Positions 57,793 through 64,000 of a stretch of DNA of 64,000 nt are shown here, piece after piece. The DNA comes from Toxotes chatareus (taxonomy: Eukaryota > Chordata > Actinopteri > Toxotidae), in the NCBI GenBank assembly GCA_016801885.1, contig JAFBJY010001439.1, positions 31,496 through 95,495 of the forward strand. Reading direction: 5' to 3'. Under the pieces are notes generated by a model. It saw only the letters and a list, made by a program, of their open reading frames with translations, was not told the origin of the DNA and ran no database searches. Position 1 is the first letter of the stretch. Each line of letters opens with the position of its first letter. Made by a program: the position numbers and the translations under genes.

Positions 57793-57966
57793 ATTGAGGT
57801 CCTGCAGTTTGTCAGAGATCAGCTGTGCTTCTCTGGCCTCAGCTCTGAAGTCCAACCCCTCCCATCTGAGAGACGTGGACCTGAGGGACAACAAGCTGCA
57901 GGATTCAGGAGTGAAGCTGCTGTGTGGTTCTCTGGAGAGTCCACACTGTAGACTAGAGACTCTGAG
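57793..57966 (+). CDS. NLRC3-like copy B, LRR exon 3 (intact)
   Basis: 174 bp, acceptor TTATTCAG, donor GAG|GTCAGT. Encodes LRSCSLSEISCASLASALKS, HLRDVDLRDNKLQDSGVKLL, CGSLESPHCRLETLR. Confidence 0.85.
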
Positions 57967-58256
57967 GTCAGTTCACTGTCTGTTACTGTTGTAGATTCTT
58001 TAATGCACAACTGAACCTGGTTTATCTTCATCCACAACTTGAATCCATTCATCTTGAATGAATGAATGAATGAGATTTGAAATAGTTGTTTTTCTTAACT
58101 CAGACTAAGAATTATTCATTCAGTTTCACTTCATTTCAGTCAGTTGTCATGAATAATGTCTGTTGACTTCAATGAAACCTTCAGAACTCACACACTCGTA
58201 TTTGTCACAGAAGTTCATTTCAATGAAGTGTCAGGACTAATGTCAGTTCTTCTTCA

Positions 58257-58286
<30 letters not shown>
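58257..58286. repeat. (GT)n microsatellite
   Basis: About 14 GT units in intron; similar tract at 63926-63957 in the next intron copy. Confidence 0.9.
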
Positions 58287-58287
<1 letters not shown>

Positions 58288-58476
58288 AATCTTTAACACC
58301 AGTGTGTAAATTGTGGTCTTTTCTCATTGAGTTGAATTGACTTGTTAAATGTGTTAAGGAGCAAAAACTTCAAGAAACACACTGTTGGTTTGACATGTTT
58401 CAGTCCATTAACTGCAAATCTTGTTGTATTGTAAAGTGTCGCTGTGTGTTTGGAAAGACACCAACAAATACAATGC

Positions 58477-58612
58477 ATTATTATTATTATTATTATTATT
58501 ATGTTAGAAAGGCCGTTCTGACAATCAAGACTTAACCCGACAGTTATGGTAACAAAGTCCTTCGTTACATGTTATTATTATTATTATTATTACTGTTATT
58601 ATTATTATATCA
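58477..58612. repeat. (TTA)n tracts
   Basis: TTA runs at 58477-58502 and 58568-58612 around a unique 65-bp segment; poly-Leu frames across them are artefacts. Confidence 0.9.
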
Positions 58613-58680
58613 TTATATCATGAGCATTTTCCAAAGTTTTCCATTAAATCCATCTGTAATTTGGGATCAAATAGTTGTTG

Positions 58681-61600
58681 TTCAATTCAATTTTTTATAT
58701 ATTTCGCCTTCCACAATCAAAATTGTCTCAAAGCGCTTTACAGAGACCCAGAGCCTGACCCCAGAGCAAGCATTTAAGGCGACAGTGGGAAAGGAAAAAC
58801 TCCCTTTAACAGGTAGAAACCTTGAGCAGAACCTGGCTCAGATGGGGACCCTCCTGCCGATGGCGGGCTGGGTGAAAGAAGGAAAAGGAGGAAGATAGGA
58901 CAGCTGGGAATGGAGGAGAGGGGGAGAAGGACATGCAGCGTAATACAAACAATGGACAATGTTAGAGGGTCAGCATTTACATTACAGTTAGTGAACAGTT
59001 AGTGGATAATGTGTACTCAGCAGATTACAGTTATGATAGGATAGTTATGATAGAGCACAGAGGCAAAAAGCTGTCATGACTGGTAATTATTTACATTACA
59101 GTTTGCAAAGAATATTAATCCAATATTTATCTGTAGCAGAATGGAACATTAAACATGTTAGAAATGGATCATTGTAAACAATAAACAGCAGCAGGTGGGT
59201 GGAGCCAGGACCACAGAACATGCTGCTCCGGAGCCAGAGGTACCTGCAGAAAGGTACAGAGAAAGAGAGACCAGAGAGAAACAAACACAGGACCACGGGA
59301 CAGAGAGGACACAGAGTTAATGACATGTAATAAAGGCTAATAAATTTGAGAGTGGGTCAGAGGAGAGAAAGAGAAAGAAGAAGTGCGCAGTAGATCATGG
59401 GATGTCCCCCAGCAGCCTAGGCCTATAGCAGCATAACTAGGGATGATTCAGTTGCCTGAGCCAGCCCTACTAAGGGCTATATCCTTAACTGTATCAGTGT
59501 TTATAGAGATAATTGTGACTAACTATAAGTTTAATAAATAACTAGGACTGTAACTACAACTTATTCTAAGCTTTGTCAAACAAAAAGGTTTTAAGCTTAG
59601 TTTTAAAATTAGAGAGCATGTCTGCTTCCCGAACCCAAACTGGCAGTTGGTTTCATAGGAGAGGGGCCTGATAGCTAAAGGCTTGGCCTCCCATTCTACT
59701 TTTAGAGATTTTGGGAACCATAAGCAAACCTGCATTCTGGGAACGAAGTAATCTGTTGGGATGATATGGTACTATCAGCTCTTTGAGAACAGGGCTGGCT
59801 CAGGCAACTGAATCATCCCCTAGTTATGCTGCTATAGGCCTAGGCTGCTGGGGGACATCCCATGATTTACTGCGCACTTCTTCTTCTTTCTCTTTCTCTC
59901 CTCAGACCCACTCTCAAATTTATTAGCCTTTATTACATGTCATTAACTCTGTGTCCTCTCTGTCCCGTAGTCCTGTGCTTGTTTCTCTCTGGTCTCTCTT
60001 TCTCTGTACCTTTCTGCAGGTACCTCTGGCTCCGGAGCTGCTTGTCCTATGGTCCTGGCTCCACCCACCTGCTGCTGTTTATTGTTTACAATGATCTATT
60101 TCTAACATGTTTAATGTTCCGTTCTGCTACAGATAAATATTTGATTAATATTCTTTGCAAACTGTAATGTAAATAATTACCAGTCATGACAGCTTTTTGC
60201 CTCCATGCTCTGTTTCATAATTCTAATCTGCTGAGCACACATTATCCAATAACTGTTCACTAACTGTAATGTAAATACTGACCCACATTGTCTGTATTAT
60301 GCTGCATGTCTTTCTCCCCTCTCCTCCATTCCTAGCTGTCCTATCTTCCTCCTTTTCCTCCTTTCACCCAGCCCGGCCATCGGCAGGAGGGTCCCCCATC
60401 TGAGCCAGGTTCTGCTCAAGGTTTCTTCCTGTTAAAAGGGAGTTTTCCTTGCCACTGTCGCCTTAAGTGCTTGCTCTGGGGTCAGGCTCTGGGTCTCTGT
60501 AAAGCGCTTTGAGACAATTTTGATTGTGGAAGGCGCTATATAAATAAAATTGAATTGAATTGAATTGAATTGAATTTGAGATATGAGTGAGCCTGGCCAT
60601 TGAGGGCCTTATATGTAAGGAGAAGGATTTTAAAATCAATTCTGGATTTTACAGGAAGCCAATGAAGAGAAGTTAGTACAGGAGTAATATGATCTCTCTT
60701 GCTAATTCCAGTCAGTACTCTTGCTGCAGCATTTTGGATCAGCTGGAGGATTTTTAGAGAGATAACTGGACATCCTGATAATGGGGAATTACAGTAGTCC
60801 AGCCTAGAAGTAACAAAAGCATGGACTAATTTTTCAGCATCACTCTGCGACAGAATGTTCCTAATCTTACTGATATTGCGCAGGTGAAAGAAGGCGGTCC
60901 TAGAGACTTGTTTTATATGTGAGTTAAATAACAGATCCTGATCAAAAATAACTCCAAGGTTTCTCACAGTCGTACTGGAGGCTAAATTAATGCCATCCAG
61001 AGTAACTATATGATTAGATAAACTGTTTCTGAGGTGTTTGGGACCAAACAAAATAACCTCAGTTTTGTCTGAATTCAGAAGAAGAAAGTTACAGGTCATC
61101 CAGGCCTTTATGTCTTTAAGACATGCCTGAAGTATGGTTAACTGATCTGTTTCGTCTGGTTTCATAGATAAATATAGCTGGGTATCATCCGCATAGCAAT
61201 GAAAATTTATTCCATGCTTCCTGATAATATTGCCTAGGGGAAGCATGTATAAGGTGAACAATATCGGTCCAAGCACAGAACCATGTGGAACTCAATGACT
61301 TACTCTGGTATATATGGAGGGATCATCATTAACATGAACGAACTGGTATCTATCTGATAGATATGATTTGAACCAGCCTAGTGCTGTTCCTTTAATCCCA
61401 ATAACATGTTCCAATCTTTCCAGTAGGATACTATGATCAATAGTGTCAAATGCAGCACTAAGATCTAGCAGGACAAGTATAGAGACGAGTCCATTATCTG
61501 ATGCTATGAGAAGGTCGTTGGTAACTTTCACCAGTGCTGTTTCTGTTCTATGATGAACTCTAAATCCTGACTGAAAAACTTCAAACAAACTGTTCCTATG

Positions 61601-62130
61601 TAGATGATCACACAACTGAGTTGCAACAGCCTTTTCAAGAATTTTAGAATTAAAGGGGAGATTGGATATAGGTCTATAGTTTGCCAAAATGTCAGAGTCC
61701 AGAGAAGGCTTTTTAAGTAAAGGTTTGATAACTGCAACCTTAAAAGCCTGTGGAACATATCCTGTTACTAAAGAGAGATTTATCTGATCTAATATGTGAG
61801 TGCCAATCAAAGGCAAAACATCTTTAAGAAGTCTGGTCGGGATAGGATCCAAAAGACATTGATGATTTAGATTTAGAAACTATTGATGTCAATTCAGCTA
61901 GATCTATGGGAGAGAAACAGTCTAACGACAAATCAGGACTGGCAGACATTTCTAAAGATGCTGTTCTAGACATACCTACATCATTAACAGTTGTAGGCAG
62001 GATAAGATGGATTCTGTCTCTAATGTCTACTATTTTGTTGCTAAAGAAGCTCATAAAGTCATTACTAGAGGGATGCATGGTACAACAGAGCTATGGCTCA
62101 GTTGAATATGTAGGCTATTCGTCAATACTT
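58681..62130 (-). pseudogene. L2-like LINE (host of a nested inverted copy)
   Basis: Minus strand, 3' end TTCAATTCAATTTTTTATAT at 58681, 3'UTR to about 59470, C-terminal coding to 59781, then an inserted element (59789-60574), then coding again to about 62080. RT motifs: MHPSSNDFMSFFSNKI, IPTRLLKDVLPLIGTHI, VIKPLLKKPSLDSDILANYR, SGFRVHHRTETALVKVTNDL, LLDLSAAFDTIDHSILLERL (motif A), YADDTQLYLSM (catalytic DD at 61181-61195), NLGVIFDQDLLFNSHI, SRLDYCNSPLSGCP, LIQNAAARVL, ITPVLTSLHWLPVKSRIDFK. Outside the insertion damage is small: a TGA where the first Gly of GVPQG-type VPHGSVLGP should be (near 61289-61293) and a frameshift near 61852. No endonuclease, so 5'-truncated. A comparatively young copy. 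Confidence 0.85.
59789..60574 (+). mobile_element. 5'-truncated LINE copy nested in inverted orientation
   Basis: 786 bp consisting only of the 3'UTR of the same LINE family, ending GCGCTATATAAATAAAATTG with a (TTGAA)n tail. Flanked by the 7-bp target duplication TTTGAGA (59782-59788 and 60575-60581). The undisturbed sequence is visible at 27380-27400 (CAGCTCTTTGAGATATGA). It forms an inverted repeat of about 780 bp with 58690-59470. Confidence 0.9.
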
Positions 62131-62135
62131 TTGAC

Positions 62136-62209
62136 TTAGATGATCAGATCACATTTTATGACAAATTAATGCAGAAAACCATGACATTCCAAAAGGTTCA
62201 AATACTTTT
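62136..62209. mobile_element. Tc1-type transposon end
   Basis: ATGATCAGATCACATTTTAT, GCAGAAAACCATGACATTCC, AAAAGGTTCAAATAC and TTTTTCTTCCCACTG then TA resemble the reverse complement of a well-known fish Tc1 terminus (CAGTGGCAAGAAAAAGTATG). Only one end is present. Confidence 0.7.
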
Positions 62210-63312
62210 TCTTCCCACTGTATCAAAAAGTAGAGAAATGTGTCCTCTGTCACTCAGTGTTACTCTCATTGTGACATGACCTACAGTTTTTAAGTCAGTC
62301 TGCTTCAAGTGCAGAGAGAACTGACCAAAACTCCCATAGACTGCCATGTTACACTGAGCTCTTCAGTCCTTGTTATGAACAGAGATGATGGGAGTATTTA
62401 AACTGTGACAGCTCCTACACCATAAACAGTAGGGACATATAGAATACATCAGTGTCTTCACTGAAGCCTTGTGATGCTCATAGTGAAAACTTTTGTTGAC
62501 AGGACATTTAATTTTCAAACTATCAGGGCATTTTTGATGGTTTTGTCCTATACCCTCTTGTCTGCTGGGCATACAGACTGGTTTTGCTGTGCATTTACAC
62601 TCTGGTCCAGGGGTCTAGTCACCACAGCAACCAATGATTCAGCAGTATCTGGACAGAAGTGGAAAACTGACTCTAATTAGATTAATTAACTCTTAGTCTC
62701 ACAGGGACCATTTTTACTGTCAGCCATCTTCTCCTCTCTTAGCAGGAAATATCAAACAGCAGCTTTAAATCAGATCAATGCAGCTGTTACTAATGATATT
62801 AACAAGGTCTTGATACCTGAAGTAACAATGGTCAGGGTGAGGATAAGTCTCCAGGACATGAATAAAGTCCATATAATGTCCTCTTTAATGGTTTAATCAT
62901 GACTCAGTGTGTTTGTGAACCTGTGTGATACAGTTAAATCCTTCAATGGTTACATTATCACCAATAATACTGCATAACATGTTAGTAGGACTATCAGTGC
63001 CACAAATAACATCACACAAAGTCCTTCAGCTGCTCCTGGATGATGCTCCCTCACATCCACTTATACAAATATCCAGCATCTCACAGCTGATTATCCTGTA
63101 TATGCACCACACAGAAGGCACATTCACAGTTTCTGCAGAAATGTTCTACTTATTATTACTAGTAGCAGCAGTATGGTATGCAAGCAATGTTATGAATGTT
63201 CTACTCATGCTCACACTCTATGCTCTACTCATGTTAGTGAAAGCTCATTGATTAGGACATATCTGATTGGATTAGAAATGATTTTCATCCACATGATTTA
63301 TTCTTTATTCAG
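62210..63312. repeat. LRR intron unit before LRR exon 4
   Basis: 62212-62850 matches 34680-35300 of copy A and 62760-63305 matches 35270-35757, so this exon-intron module corresponds to the one before the last LRR of copy A. Confidence 0.75.
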
Positions 63313-63485
63313 ACTGAGCTACTGCAGTTTGTCAGAGATCAGCTGTGCTTCTCTGGCCTCAGCTCTGAAGTCCAACCCTCCCATCTGAGACACCTGGACC
63401 TGAGTGACAACAAGCTGCAAGATTCAGGAGTGAAGCTGCTGTGTGGTTTTCTGGAGAGTCCACACTGTAGACTGGAGACTCTGAG
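63313..63485 (+). CDS. NLRC3-like copy B, LRR exon 4 (frameshifted)
   Basis: 173 bp, acceptor TTATTCAG, donor GAG|GTCAGT. Carries the same AACCCTCCC deletion (near 63374-63382) and the GFLES variant; readable parts LSYCSLSEISCASLASALKS and, one base off, HLRHLDLSDNKLQDSGVKLL. Confidence 0.8.
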
Positions 63486-63923
63486 GTCAGTTCACTGTCT
63501 GTTACTGTTGTAGATCTTATATCTTTAATCCACAACTGAACCTGGTTTATCTTCATCCACAACTTGAATCCTTTCATCATAAATCAACGAATGAGATTTG
63601 AAATAGTTATTGTTCCATATTGTGACTTTTTCTTCTCTCAGACTAAGAATTATTCCTTCAGTTTCACTTCATTTCAGTCAGTTGTCATGAATAATGTCTG
63701 TTGACTTCAATGAAACCTTCAGAACTCACACACTGGTATTTGTCACAGTCAGCAGACTAATGTTTTCTAAATGAAGTGTAGAAAATGTCCAGTGTGAGTT
63801 GTTCAAAGTCCATTTTTATCACAACAATATACAGGAGATCCTCAGAACTAATATTTGTACAAATCAATTGAAAAACACTTGCTGAAGAAAAAACTCTTCT
63901 TTCCTTTGAAGTTCATTTCAGTG

Positions 63924-63960
<37 letters not shown>

Positions 63961-64000
63961 GATCTTTAACACAAGTGTTTAAATTGTGGTCTTTTCTCAT
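63486..64000. repeat. LRR intron unit, cut by window end
   Basis: Matches 56700-57120 and 57970-58320; (GT)n at 63926-63957. The gene continues to the right. Confidence 0.7.

Larger units (their letters stand above)
44222..64000 (+). pseudogene. NLRC3-like NLR gene, copy B (probable pseudogene, runs off window)
   Basis: Exon order: 5'UTR exon (to 44336), exon 1 (44607-44737), exon 2 (45471-45578), FISNA-NACHT (46542-48405), LRR exons (55473-55646, 56523-56695, 57793-57966, 63313-63485). B30.2 is expected beyond 64000. Damage: a 1-bp deletion inside Walker A (near 46834), another near 47628, and two frameshifted LRR exons. Intron 3 is 7.1 kb (0.79 kb in A) because two LINEs inserted; a third LINE complex lies before the last LRR. 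It keeps the promoter-side exon that copy A seems to lack. Confidence 0.8.

Noticed and set aside
58569..58898. Frame beginning with poly-Leu
   Set aside because: Translation of a (TTA)n tract running into LINE 3'UTR.
59862..60167. Hydrophobic 101-codon plus frame, mirrored at 59096-59326 on the minus strand
   Set aside because: Both lie in the inverted LINE 3'UTR copies, so their agreement is due to the repeat.
1..64000. CRISPR arrays, operons, prophage or other prokaryotic systems
   Set aside because: Repeats are microsatellites or transposons; genes are intron-split and vertebrate in type.

Overview
The window is vertebrate nuclear DNA, most probably from a teleost fish. It carries NLRC3-like NLR genes with the fish-specific layout (short ESPGSSCLSMKSD-type N-terminal exons, a FISNA-NACHT exon, phase-2 LRR exons of about 174 bp, a B30.2/SPRY exon) and a dense fish-type load of L2/Rex1-like and RTE LINEs, tRNA-derived SINEs, Tc1, piggyBac, hAT and Merlin relics and LTR pieces. 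Genes have introns; there is no operon structure and no prokaryotic feature.

Layout. 1-6.5 kb: intergenic DNA with a 255-bp exon-like block present twice in opposite orientation, a duplicated tRNA-headed repeat and a Tc1-type MITE. 6.5-15.9 kb: a segment that recurs at 40.6 kb, a Merlin transposase relic, LTR-like pieces, a near-perfect 134-bp inverted repeat and a decayed minus-strand LINE. 16.1-37.4 kb: NLRC3-like copy A on the plus strand (exon 1 at 16165, exon 2 at 28271, FISNA-NACHT exon at 29384-31258, LRR exons at 32045, 33659 and 35758, a decayed B30.2 exon at 36970). Its intron 1 is swollen to 12 kb by an LTR, a piggyBac element nested in a repeat, an RTE LINE and a Rex1-like LINE. 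37.4-44.2 kb: spacer with LTR pieces, including a Gypsy-type LTR with the start of gag. 44.2-64 kb: NLRC3-like copy B on the plus strand (5'UTR exon with ISRE-like motif, exon 1 at 44607, exon 2 at 45471, FISNA-NACHT exon at 46542-48405, LRR exons at 55473, 56523, 57793 and 63313), interrupted by three LINEs and running off the right edge before any B30.2 exon.

A and B are tandem duplicates. They share exon order and splice phases, intron sequence, an LTR insertion in intron 1 and upstream flanks (6.5-7.5 kb with 40.6-41.4 kb). Such genes encode cytosolic innate-immune NTPase receptors: FISNA-NACHT oligomerises on ATP, LRR and B30.2 are the presumed sensing end. Neither copy reads as an intact protein. 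Each NACHT exon has two single-base-class frameshifts at different places, B's first falling inside Walker A. Three of the seven LRR exons share one 1-bp deletion, so a frameshifted LRR exon appears to have been copied along with the array. I read the locus as an actively duplicating and decaying NLR array, with the caveat that long-read assembly errors can mimic isolated indels. No prokaryote-like or wholly novel gene system was found; the interest lies in the duplication, decay and nested-insertion history.
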